Assembly: GCA_037380725.1 (NCBI GenBank)
Contig: JARRRL010000020.1
Coordinates: 1-16,616 of the forward strand
Direction of reading: 5' to 3'
DNA length: 16,616 nucleotides
DNA from: JARRRL01 sp037380725
GTDB taxonomy: Bacteria; Pseudomonadota; Gammaproteobacteria; Pseudomonadales; JANQJO01
Shown: positions 7,371 through 14,091 of the stretch, piece after piece
Layout: each line of letters starts with the position of its first letter
Numbering within the stretch: the stretch's first letter is position 1
The notes under the pieces: generated by a model
Databases searched by the model: none
What the model saw: the letters and a program-made list of their open reading frames with translations, nothing else
Told to the model about the DNA's origin: nothing
Made by a program: the position numbers and the translations under genes

Positions 7371-7865
7371 TTACGCGCGCCCATCTAAAAACGCTTGTCG
7401 AATGGGTTCGAGTTGCTCCAGCGCCTTCTGATACACCTCTTTCTTGAATTCAATCACATGATCAATCGGGTACCAAAAATCAACCCATTGCCAAGCTTCA
7501 AATTCCGGCGTAGCGGTCACATCCAAACGAACGCGATCATCAATTCCTTGCCCCAACAACAAAAACCAACGCTGTTTTTGACCCACAAAGCGGTTGTCTC
7601 CAACGCCCGTACGCAAATAACGATCGGGTAAGCGATACCGCAACCACCCTGGCGTACTCCCTAACACAGTCACATCACTGGCCAACAATCCCACTTCTTC
7701 ATGCAACTCTCGAAACACAGCCATTTCTGGCGTTTCACCTGTTTGGATTCCCCCTTGCGGAAATTGCCAGGCCTCCTGACCTTGTCGCTTCGCCCACAAC
7801 ACTTTCCCCATCGGGGACATTAAAACAATGCCTACGTTCGGGCGAAAACCTTCTGCATCAATCAA
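7371..7865 (-). CDS. rppH: RNA pyrophosphohydrolase RppH (NudH)
   Basis: This 164-residue Nudix hydrolase removes pyrophosphate from the 5' triphosphate end of mRNAs, which exposes them to RNase E decay, and can act on dinucleoside polyphosphates. The N-terminus MIDAEGFRPNVGIVL is characteristic, and the Nudix box is complete (G38-x5-E44-x7-RELxEEVGL to residue 60). The conserved WLRYRLP, GQKQRWFLL, TPEFEAWQWVDFWYPIDHVIEFKKEVY segments follow. Length is normal without the longer tail of the E. coli enzyme. It heads the rppH-ptsP pair and is divergent from the HAD hydrolase. The Shine-Dalgarno is weak (AGAGAG about 11 nt upstream). Confidence 0.97.
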   Translation of the reverse strand: MIDAEGFRPNVGIVLMSPMGKVLWAKRQGQEAWQFPQGGIQTGETPEMAVFRELHEEVGLLASDVTVLGSTPGWLRYRLPDRYLRTGVGDNRFVGQKQRWFLLLGQGIDDRVRLDVTATPEFEAWQWVDFWYPIDHVIEFKKEVYQKALEQLEPIRQAFLDGRA

Positions 7866-7905
7866 AATAGCACTCTCTTACGTCTCTAAAGCGTCTGCCT
7901 TGAAC

Positions 7906-7917
7906 CGTTTGCAAACG
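7906..7917. promoter_or_regulatory. 12-bp perfect palindrome upstream of rppH
   Basis: CGTTTGCAAACG is its own reverse complement and lies 41 bp before the rppH start codon, where an operator could sit. No regulator is identifiable from the sequence and no clear -35/-10 pair accompanies it. Confidence 0.3.
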
Positions 7918-8108
7918 ACGCCCCACACCGCATCTCAACAACTGCCTCGCATAAATAAAGACAGTCCACTACTGGCACACCCTCATTCTCGTTCAGTTCG
8001 CTATCCTTTGGCAAATTTTCACAAATCGAAAGTACAGCACTTTGCCACACTTACCCCCCTCACTAACATCCATCTCACCCCTCCCATCCGACCACTCCAT
8101 CAAAGACC

Positions 8109-8164
8109 ACAGTTCTCCCTCAAAAGGTCTTCTGTTACCATCAATCATTTTGAGGGAGAACTGT
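8109..8164. repeat. 17-bp perfect inverted repeat, 22-nt loop
   Basis: ACAGTTCTCCCTCAAAA (8109-8125) is exactly complementary to TTTTGAGGGAGAACTGT (8148-8164). It is in the 404-bp divergent region between rppH and the HAD gene (7866-8269), so it does not end either gene. The remainder of that region is C-rich on the + strand, with no credible ORF. Candidate roles are a small non-autonomous element, a protein-binding site, or a structured leader for the HAD transcript. Confidence 0.8.
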
Positions 8165-8165
8165 T

Positions 8166-8198
8166 CCAACACATTGCCAACGCATTGCCAACACATTG
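8166..8198 (+). repeat. 11-bp tandem repeat, three copies
   Basis: CCAACACATTG, CCAACGCATTG and CCAACACATTG follow each other without gaps at 8166-8176, 8177-8187 and 8188-8198, starting one base after the inverted repeat. The array is 72 bp upstream of the HAD start codon, so copy number could alter promoter spacing. Confidence 0.85.
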
Positions 8199-8269
8199 AC
8201 CAAGCGTAATTGGCTCATTCGTAATCGGTATACACTAACACAACAACTCAGGAGAATAACGAAAAGCCT

Positions 8270-8941
8270 ATGGGTAATCTGGCCATTTTTGATTTAGACA
8301 ATACCCTGTTACAGGGCGACAGCGACGTGGCGTGGGGTGACTTTCTCTCAGAACGCCTGCCTGAGTTAACAGGGGCACATTACCAACAACAAAGCGCCGC
8401 TTTCTACGAACAATACGAACAAGGCACTTTAGACATTCACGAATATCATAGGTTCGTGCTCGCCCCAATACAGCAGCTCTCACACCACGAATTAGCGACC
8501 TTGCACGCTGATTTTATGAATACCGTCATTCCGCCCATGGTGCTGCCCAAGGCACAAGCCCGCGTGAATCAACACAAAACCGCTGGCGACATCACGCTCA
8601 TCATCACCGCCACCAACTCCATCGTCACCCAAGCCATTGCGCCGCTTTTCGGTGTCGATGTATTGATGGGCACAGATCCGGAACAAATCAATGGAAAATA
8701 TACGGGTAAAATTGCCGGGACCCCTTGTTTCCAAACCGGGAAAATAGATCGGCTGCTTTCCTGGATCGAAGCCCATCATGCTCAAGACGCGTCGTGTCTA
8801 AAGCATGCGTACTTTTATTCCGACTCCCGCAACGACATTCCGCTGTTGGAACGCGTCGGCAACCCCGTAGCCGTAGACCCAGACGCAACCCTACGTGCGC
8901 ACGCTGAATCACACCAGTGGCCCATCATCAGTTTCCGTTAG
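8270..8941 (+). CDS. HAD-IB family phosphatase (SerB-like)
   Basis: The 223-residue protein has the haloacid dehalogenase signature: motif I FDLDNTLL with nucleophile Asp8 and Asp10, motif II Thr113 in LIITATN, motif III Lys158 in GKIDRL, and motif IV SDSRNDIPLLE with Asp185 and Asp189. A four-helix cap insertion after motif I is expected from the spacing. Such enzymes are cytoplasmic Mg-dependent phosphatases; relatives act on phosphoserine or histidinol phosphate, but the substrate cannot be read from sequence. The same family sits beside rppH-ptsP in Pseudomonas, which supports orthology rather than a specific role. GGAGA lies about 15 nt before the ATG, rather far. MsrB begins 76 bp downstream on the same strand. 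Confidence 0.9.
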   Translation: MGNLAIFDLDNTLLQGDSDVAWGDFLSERLPELTGAHYQQQSAAFYEQYEQGTLDIHEYHRFVLAPIQQLSHHELATLHADFMNTVIPPMVLPKAQARVNQHKTAGDITLIITATNSIVTQAIAPLFGVDVLMGTDPEQINGKYTGKIAGTPCFQTGKIDRLLSWIEAHHAQDASCLKHAYFYSDSRNDIPLLERVGNPVAVDPDATLRAHAESHQWPIISFR

Positions 8942-9017
8942 TGTATCCGGTTCTGGAACTTGCCCACAGCATGCACAGTCAACCCGTAGAACCCGTCCTG
9001 AACCCATGGAGAACACG

Positions 9018-9725
9018 ATGGAAACATCACTAATGATGCACAACGCACCGGTACAACGACTGTCATTACAGCGACTGCCATTCCAACGACTACTGGGCCA
9101 GATGAGTCTCTGTATTGCCATTGCACTGCCATTTGCAACAACTGGCGCTATGGCCTCTTCCACTACCATCGACTCGCCAACACCGCCGTCTACTCAGGCT
9201 TCACCCACTCACAGACAGGGACACGCCGCTCCGACAGACTACGCAAACTGGAAAAAACCTCCGCCCAATGTATTGAAACAAAAACTGTCCCCGCTGCAAT
9301 ATGCGGTGACCCAACAAGAAGACACCGAGCCTCCTTTTAAAAACGCTTATTGGGACAACAAAAAAGCTGGATTGTATGTGGATATTGTGTCCGGAGAGCC
9401 TTTATTTGCTTCCGTGCACAAATACCCCTCCGGCACAGGTTGGCCCAGTTTTTGGCAACCGCTCGAAGCAGACAATATCGTCTACCATAAAGACCGCACA
9501 CTGTGGATGACTCGAACCGAAGTCAAAAGTCGCTTCGGCGATTCACACCTTGGCCACGTGTTCGATGATGGTCCAGACCCCACGGGTAAACGCTATTGCA
9601 TCAACTCAGCCGCCTTGCGATTCGTGCCCGTAGCGGAGATGGCTGCAGCGGGCTATGGACAGTATCTTCATCTGTTCAACAAATCCGAAGGCAGCAAATC
9701 CAAGCACCCACAGACAGACCCCTAA
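9018..9725 (+). CDS. msrB: Peptide-methionine (R)-S-oxide reductase MsrB, exported
   Basis: The enzyme reduces methionine-R-sulfoxide in oxidised proteins. The core runs from about residue 86 to 215: AYWDNKKAGLYVDIVSGEPL, KYPSGTGWPSFW, SRFGDSHLGHVFDDGP and the active site RYCINSAALRF with Cys194. The two CxxC zinc pairs of many MsrB proteins are absent, and Cys194 is the only cysteine after the signal region, so no resolving cysteine is present. A hydrophobic stretch (about 29-42, MSLCIAIALPFATT) ending in AMA-SS indicates Sec export with cleavage after Ala46; a Pro/Thr-rich linker follows. The preceding n-region is unusually long with three QRL repeats. I chose ATG 9018 because GGAG is 7 nt upstream; ATG 9006 or a longer frame back to 8895, overlapping the HAD gene, is possible but less likely. 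Confidence 0.92.
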   Translation: METSLMMHNAPVQRLSLQRLPFQRLLGQMSLCIAIALPFATTGAMASSTTIDSPTPPSTQASPTHRQGHAAPTDYANWKKPPPNVLKQKLSPLQYAVTQQEDTEPPFKNAYWDNKKAGLYVDIVSGEPLFASVHKYPSGTGWPSFWQPLEADNIVYHKDRTLWMTRTEVKSRFGDSHLGHVFDDGPDPTGKRYCINSAALRFVPVAEMAAAGYGQYLHLFNKSEGSKSKHPQTDP

Positions 9726-9728
9726 AAC

Positions 9729-9770
9729 GGTCTCTTAACAACTCTCCCTTAACAACGCGCCCTTAACGAG
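9729..9770 (+). repeat. Degenerate 14-bp tandem repeat, three copies
   Basis: GGTCTCTTAACAAC, TCTCCCTTAACAAC and GCGCCCTTAACGAG are consecutive 14-mers sharing CTTAAC, filling most of the 58-bp gap between msrB and the methyltransferase gene. Confidence 0.65.
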
Positions 9771-9783
9771 ACATCTGCTCATT

Positions 9784-10518
9784 ATGGTAATAAAACTAGT
9801 CAAATCTTTCGCGATGGGGGTGTACTATCACGTGTGGGAGTGGGTCGATTACCTGCTAACCGTCTTACTGTTCTACCGGAAACCCGGCTTTGCACTGACT
9901 GATTTGTTGCTGCAATCGACCTACTTTTTCAGCTCTGCCGATCGCCTGTGTTTCACGTATTTGCAGCATCAACCCGAAGATCAAGTGCAGATTTGGTATG
10001 GCGAAACCCCGCTGCGGAGCTTCAAGACCCTGTGTCAGGCCGCCCAGATTAGTTCAGAAGATCATTTATTTGAATTGGGTAGCGGTCGGGGTCGGCTGGC
10101 TTTTTGGGCTGATCGTTTCGTGCAGTGCACCGTAACCGGCGTTGAAATAAATCCGATTTTCATCGCACGAGCACAACGCATTAAGCGCTTGTTTCGCCGA
10201 CATAAACTGCGCTTTCTTCAGACCAATATACTTGACGCGCCCTTGGCGGAAGCCACCGTTATCTATTTGTATGGAACGGCTTTCGAAAAACCAGCCTGGC
10301 CACGCATTTTACACGCCTTGCAACAAACCCGCCCCGGTACACGGGTGATCACCGTCAGCAAATCATTGGCTGAATGGGGAGATACGGGTCACTTTGCGTT
10401 GATTCACACCCACTGGATCAGCTACGTGTGGGGTAAAGCGCCCGTCTACATCCAAACCCGCGTTGACCACCACGACACCATTACACCAGCGCAATGTCCA
10501 AATCCCGAGCGGCTTTGA
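9784..10518 (+). CDS. Class I SAM-dependent methyltransferase, unknown substrate
   Basis: The 244-residue protein has a Rossmann-type methyltransferase core: motif I LFELGSGRGRL (95-105), acidic residue Glu121 in GVEINP ending strand 2, NILDAPL around 148-154, and IYLYGTAF (160-167) at motif IV. Before it lies about 90 residues with a hydrophobic segment (VDYLLTVLLFYRKPGFALTDLLL, roughly 21-43) that could touch the membrane, then the phrase WYGETPLRSF. I do not recognise the family precisely; the motif I/ELGSG style recalls DOT1-like and host-associated bacterial methyltransferases, and no substrate should be assumed. The ribosome binding site is weak; ATG 9814 is an alternative start. Its last 38 bp overlap the end of gcvPB on the opposite strand, so its C-terminus is encoded antisense to that gene. 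Confidence 0.8.
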   Translation: MVIKLVKSFAMGVYYHVWEWVDYLLTVLLFYRKPGFALTDLLLQSTYFFSSADRLCFTYLQHQPEDQVQIWYGETPLRSFKTLCQAAQISSEDHLFELGSGRGRLAFWADRFVQCTVTGVEINPIFIARAQRIKRLFRRHKLRFLQTNILDAPLAEATVIYLYGTAFEKPAWPRILHALQQTRPGTRVITVSKSLAEWGDTGHFALIHTHWISYVWGKAPVYIQTRVDHHDTITPAQCPNPERL

Positions 10519-11944
10519 CGTCATCCAAACGACCCACGGGTAAGTGGTGCGGCGCCCCTTTCACCAAGTCTGGAGTCGCTTCCATTTCCCGCAGTATCTG
10601 CGCCATAACCTCAACAAAACGATCCAATGTGTCCAAACTTTCCGTTTCAGTCGGCTCAATCAACCAACATTCGGGGACTAACAATGGAAAATACGTCGTC
10701 GGAGCATGAATACCATAATCCAGCAAACGCTTCGCCAAATCCATAGCTGTTATCCCATGCCGCTTAGCGCTTTTTCGGAACGTCACAATGAACTCATGAC
10801 TCGCCCGCCGCGTCGGATAGGCCAACTCAATACCCAAGTCCGCCAATTTTTTCATCAGGTAATTGGCGTTCAAGGTCGCAAATTCACCCACACGCCGTAC
10901 GCCTGCCCCACCCAATAAACGCGCGTAAGCGTAAGCACGCAGTAATACCCCAGCATTGCCCATAAACGTAGACAATCGGCCAATGGATTGCGGCAGCTCC
11001 TCAGCGGTGGAAAAACGATACTCGTTCGTCGCTGCATCTCGCACCACAATCGGCCCCGGCAAAAACGGCTGTAACGACGCCGCCACTCCCACCGGTCCAG
11101 AACCCGGACCACCGCCACCGTGTGGTGTCGCAAACGTTTTATGTAAATTCACATGAATGACGTCAAAACCCATGTCACCCGGACGCGCCTTACCCATTAT
11201 GGCGTTCAAGTTCGCCCCGTCGTAATACAGTAAGCCACCCACAGCATGAACTCGGGCTGCAATTTCTTGAATCCTACGTTCAAAGGTGCCGCACGTTGAC
11301 GGATTCGTCAGCATCAATCCCGCTGTTCGAGGTCCAATGACCGCAGACATCGCATCCACATCCACATCCCCGTCTGCCAAAACGGGCACTTCAACAACAC
11401 GATAACCACACATAACAGCCGTCGCGGGATTCGTACCATGTGCGGTGGTTGGCACCACAATTTCAGTTCGCTCTCGATCCCCGCGCGCCTCGTGATAAGC
11501 GCGAATCATACGCAAACCCGCAAACTCACCTTGAGCCCCCGCCATGGGCGTTAATGAAACCGCCGACATGCCCGTAACAGCTTGAATGATCGCTTGCAAC
11601 TCGTACATCGTCTCCAAAAAACCTTGGCTATTCACCATCGCAGCCAAAGGATGGCGTTCAGCGAACCCAGGCAACATAGCCACCTTATGCGCGATCCGCG
11701 GATTGTATTTCATCGTACAAGAGCCCAGCGGATAAAAGTGGGTATCGATACTGAAATTTTTTCTCGATAACATCGTAAAATGACGCACCACTTGTAGCTC
11801 AGATACCTCAGGAATACCCAAGTCACTCTGACGCCTTTGCGCCTCGGGTACGTCCGCCAATGCCTCCGCATCACACCCAGCTACGGTGGTCGCGCATAAA
11901 GCACCAACTGGTTTGGTTTGTTGGTCCAAATCAAATATCAACAT
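10481..11944 (-). CDS. gcvPB: Glycine dehydrogenase (decarboxylating) subunit 2, P protein
   Basis: This is the PLP-binding half of the split glycine decarboxylase, which forms a heterotetramer with GcvPA and transfers the aminomethyl group of glycine to lipoyl-GcvH, releasing CO2. The 487 residues include FYPLGSCTMKYNP (70-82), LTPMAGAQGE, TTAHGTNPA, YYDGANLNAI and the cofactor lysine K269 in NLHKTFATPHGGGGPGSGP. Length is normal for subunit 2. It is the last gene of the operon, 117 bp after gcvPA, and converges with the methyltransferase gene with 38 bp of overlap; no intrinsic terminator is visible there. AGGCAGACC before the ATG is a poor Shine-Dalgarno. Confidence 0.97.
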   Translation of the reverse strand: MLIFDLDQQTKPVGALCATTVAGCDAEALADVPEAQRRQSDLGIPEVSELQVVRHFTMLSRKNFSIDTHFYPLGSCTMKYNPRIAHKVAMLPGFAERHPLAAMVNSQGFLETMYELQAIIQAVTGMSAVSLTPMAGAQGEFAGLRMIRAYHEARGDRERTEIVVPTTAHGTNPATAVMCGYRVVEVPVLADGDVDVDAMSAVIGPRTAGLMLTNPSTCGTFERRIQEIAARVHAVGGLLYYDGANLNAIMGKARPGDMGFDVIHVNLHKTFATPHGGGGPGSGPVGVAASLQPFLPGPIVVRDAATNEYRFSTAEELPQSIGRLSTFMGNAGVLLRAYAYARLLGGAGVRRVGEFATLNANYLMKKLADLGIELAYPTRRASHEFIVTFRKSAKRHGITAMDLAKRLLDYGIHAPTTYFPLLVPECWLIEPTETESLDTLDRFVEVMAQILREMEATPDLVKGAPHHLPVGRLDDVKAARDLDIALV

Positions 11945-12037
11945 AAGGTCTGCCTATTTCTACTGACCAAGTCCAAAGGGCATGAGTCGACACCGTGTCT
12001 CACCACTGGTTTATCACTGCTGGCTCAATTGGCTCAC

Positions 12038-12112
12038 ATCACCGGCTTACGCATCACCGGCTTACGCATCACTGGCTTGCGCATCACTGGCTTGCGCACT
12101 AATGGCTTGCGC
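12038..12112 (-). repeat. 15-bp tandem repeat, five copies, spanning the gcvPA stop codon
   Basis: On the + strand the units are ATCACCGGCTTACGC (twice, 12038-12067), ATCACTGGCTTGCGC (twice, 12068-12097) and the variant ACTAATGGCTTGCGC (12098-12112). On the coding strand the last three units give repeats of A-Q-A-S-D at the end of GcvPA, while the two distal units have CAA changed to TAA; the first such TAA (12062-12064) is the stop codon. The second unit has a further in-frame TAA. Confidence 0.95.
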
Positions 12113-13483
12113 CAAAGCCGCGCCAAATCGGTGCAAATCCTCAGACGTGTGTTTTTCCGTCGTACAGACCAATAATCCGAATTCCGAACCAGGTATCTGT
12201 GGGTACAATTGCTGTAAAGGCAGCCCGGCTAAAATACCCGACTGACTCAAACGCGCACACACCGCTTCAGCCGAAACCGGCAAGCGCAACACCGTTTCAT
12301 GAAATACCGCCGCTCCCGTAAAAAAAGGTGTCACACCCGGCGTGGTCTGACAGAACGAGAGCAGTTCTTTTAAGCGCTGATGGCAGCGCAGCGCCACCGA
12401 TCGCAACCCCGTCGAACCCAATAAACTCATATACAGCGTTGCCGCTGTAACCGCCAACCCTTGGTTCGTGCAAATATTGGACGTGGCTTTCGCTCGGCGA
12501 ATGTGTTGCTCACGGGCTTGCAGAGTCAGCACAAATCCGTGACGACCACTTTGATCAACGGTGCGTCCAATGATCCGCCCAGGCATTTGTCTCATCAAGG
12601 CTTTCGTGCTGCACATAAAACCAAAATACGGTCCTCCCGAAGACAGCGGCATACCCAACGCTTGTCCCTCGCCCACCACAATATCCGCGCCCGCCTTCCC
12701 CCATTCACCTGGCGGTTTCAACAAGGCCAAACTGATGGGATTCACCACAGCAATCACAATCGCGCCCCGTTCATGCGCCCAATCGGTTAAGGCATCGGGA
12801 TTCTCAATCCCTCCAAAAAAGTTCGGCTGGCTAATCACCACCGCCGTGGGCACCGGCGCTTTCTCATCGCCGTGCTGTTCGTAGCGTTGAAGGTGGTCCA
12901 TCGATATCAAGCCACTGCGCCGATCACAGGGTATGGTTTCCAACACCACGCCTTGCGCTCTCACCAAGGTCTCACAGGTCTGTCGGTAAAAAGGGTGCAC
13001 ATTTTCAGGTACAAGCACGGGGCCCGTTTTGTTTTTCCGATTCGCGCGCACACTCATCAATATCGCTTCCGCCAACGCAGAAGCGCCATCGTACAGAGAG
13101 GCGTTGGACACAGCCATACCCGTCAATCGACACATCATGGTTTGGAATTCATAGGTGACCTGTAGGGTCCCCTGGCTGGCCTCAGCCTGATAGGGTGTGT
13201 AGGCCGTCATGAATTCACCACGGCCCACAATATCCCACACAGCGGCTGGAATATAATGCTCGTAAGCACCCGCCCCCAGAAAGCTCAATTTGATCCGATC
13301 TTTCTCAGCCCGCTCTTGCATAAGACGCCATAACGACATTTCATCCAAGGCAGGTAACACATCCAACGGCTCCGACACCCGTAAGGCCTCGGGAATCTCA
13401 TCAAACAGTGCGTCCACACACGCTACGCCGAGCGTCTCCAGCATGCGTGCACAGTCTTGATCCGTATGCGGAACAAACGGCAT
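12062..13483 (-). CDS. gcvPA: Glycine dehydrogenase (decarboxylating) subunit 1, P protein
   Basis: GcvPA is the non-PLP-lysine half of the split P protein and partners GcvPB. The 473 residues begin MPFVPHTDQDCARML and include FLGAGAYEHYIPAAV, EFMTAYTPYQAEASQGTLQ, NASLYDGASALAEA, SQPNFFGGIEN, SSGGPYFGFM, QMPGRIIGRTVDQ and TSNICTNQGL, the usual order of conserved blocks. It is slightly longer than typical because the C-terminus carries a repeat-encoded tail (SAQASDAQASDA), unlikely to matter for catalysis. It follows gcvH by 120 bp. Only a weak GGTGAT precedes the ATG by about 9 nt. Confidence 0.97.
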   Translation of the reverse strand: MPFVPHTDQDCARMLETLGVACVDALFDEIPEALRVSEPLDVLPALDEMSLWRLMQERAEKDRIKLSFLGAGAYEHYIPAAVWDIVGRGEFMTAYTPYQAEASQGTLQVTYEFQTMMCRLTGMAVSNASLYDGASALAEAILMSVRANRKNKTGPVLVPENVHPFYRQTCETLVRAQGVVLETIPCDRRSGLISMDHLQRYEQHGDEKAPVPTAVVISQPNFFGGIENPDALTDWAHERGAIVIAVVNPISLALLKPPGEWGKAGADIVVGEGQALGMPLSSGGPYFGFMCSTKALMRQMPGRIIGRTVDQSGRHGFVLTLQAREQHIRRAKATSNICTNQGLAVTAATLYMSLLGSTGLRSVALRCHQRLKELLSFCQTTPGVTPFFTGAAVFHETVLRLPVSAEAVCARLSQSGILAGLPLQQLYPQIPGSEFGLLVCTTEKHTSEDLHRFGAALAQAISAQASDAQASDA

Positions 13484-13535
13484 AGAGTAATCACCATTTT
13501 TTATATTTAGGATTGAGGGTATTTAGTTAGCATTA

Positions 13536-13565
13536 ATGAACTTAAGATCGATGAACTTAAGATTG
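13536..13565 (+). repeat. 15-bp tandem duplication between gcvH and gcvPA
   Basis: ATGAACTTAAGATCG (13536-13550) is followed by ATGAACTTAAGATTG (13551-13565), 14 of 15 identical, and then by a decayed third start ATGGACGTAG. It lies in the 120-bp spacer inside the operon. Confidence 0.8.
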
Positions 13566-13603
13566 ATGGACGTAGGGTTTTTCACCGTGCAGCGTCTGTG
13601 CTT

Positions 13604-14005
13604 TTACGCGTCATCGTCTTCATCCGCTAATTGTTCCGCGTAATCTTCCGCTGTCAATAACCCATCCAATTCAGAAACATCTTTGATCTGCAACTGAAAA
13701 ATCCAACCATCACCATAAGGATCCGAATTTACCAACTCCGGTGAATCCGTTAACGCGTCATTGACCGCCACAACAACACCCGTTAATGGCGCATAAATAT
13801 CCGAAGCGGCTTTAACGGATTCCACCACGCCGGCTTCCTCGCTGGCGTTCAGCTCCGCGTCTATCTCTGGAAGTTCAACATAAACCAAATCGCCCAGTGC
13901 AGACTGTGCGTAATCAGAAATACCCACCACTACCATGTTATCTTCTTCCAGTCTGATCCACTCATGACTGGGTAAAAATTTTAACTCTGACGGAATGTTA
14001 CTCAT
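13604..14005 (-). CDS. gcvH: Glycine cleavage system H protein
   Basis: GcvH is the lipoylated shuttle of the glycine cleavage system, carrying the aminomethyl group from the P protein to GcvT and electrons to the L protein. The 133-residue product contains the motif VESVKAASDIYAP with lipoylation site Lys65, preceded by HEWI, ISDYAQSALGDLVYVELPE, and followed by DPYGDGWIFQLQ. The acidic C-terminus (ADEDDDA) is a little longer than usual. Start MSNIPSELKFLPSHEW agrees with the family. It follows gcvT by 86 bp. Confidence 0.98.
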   Translation of the reverse strand: MSNIPSELKFLPSHEWIRLEEDNMVVVGISDYAQSALGDLVYVELPEIDAELNASEEAGVVESVKAASDIYAPLTGVVVAVNDALTDSPELVNSDPYGDGWIFQLQIKDVSELDGLLTAEDYAEQLADEDDDA

Positions 14006-14060
14006 GATTTGCTCTCAACTGCTGTTCTCAGATTAATATCAAACACACACTTCTCTTCAT

Positions 14061-14079
14061 TTCACTTCACTTCACTTCA
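14061..14079 (+). repeat. TTCAC pentanucleotide tract between gcvT and gcvH
   Basis: TTCAC occurs three times followed by TTCA at 14061-14079, in the 86-bp spacer. It is a short simple-sequence tract outside coding sequence. Confidence 0.8.
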
Positions 14080-14091
14080 AGGCACCGCATT

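Noticed and set aside
7993..8196. 67-codon open frame on the - strand between rppH and the HAD gene
   Set aside because: It is built from the inverted repeat and tandem repeat, has no ribosome binding site and resembles nothing.
8895..9017. N-terminal extension of MsrB back to 8895
   Set aside because: It would overlap the HAD gene, lacks a ribosome site, and the signal peptide and a GGAG site place the start at 9018.
12038..12112. CRISPR-like array
   Set aside because: Units are contiguous 15-mers without spacers and lie in the gcvPA reading frame; no cas genes.
11918..12175. Open frame on the + strand with a repeated I-T-G-L-R pentapeptide
   Set aside because: It is the antisense reading of the 15-bp repeat at the end of gcvPA and overlaps gcvPB and gcvPA; no ribosome site or family match.
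14006..14091. Glycine riboswitch within the gcv operon
   Set aside because: The spacers are short, low in complexity, and lack the paired conserved aptamer structure; gcvT overlaps the gene before it.
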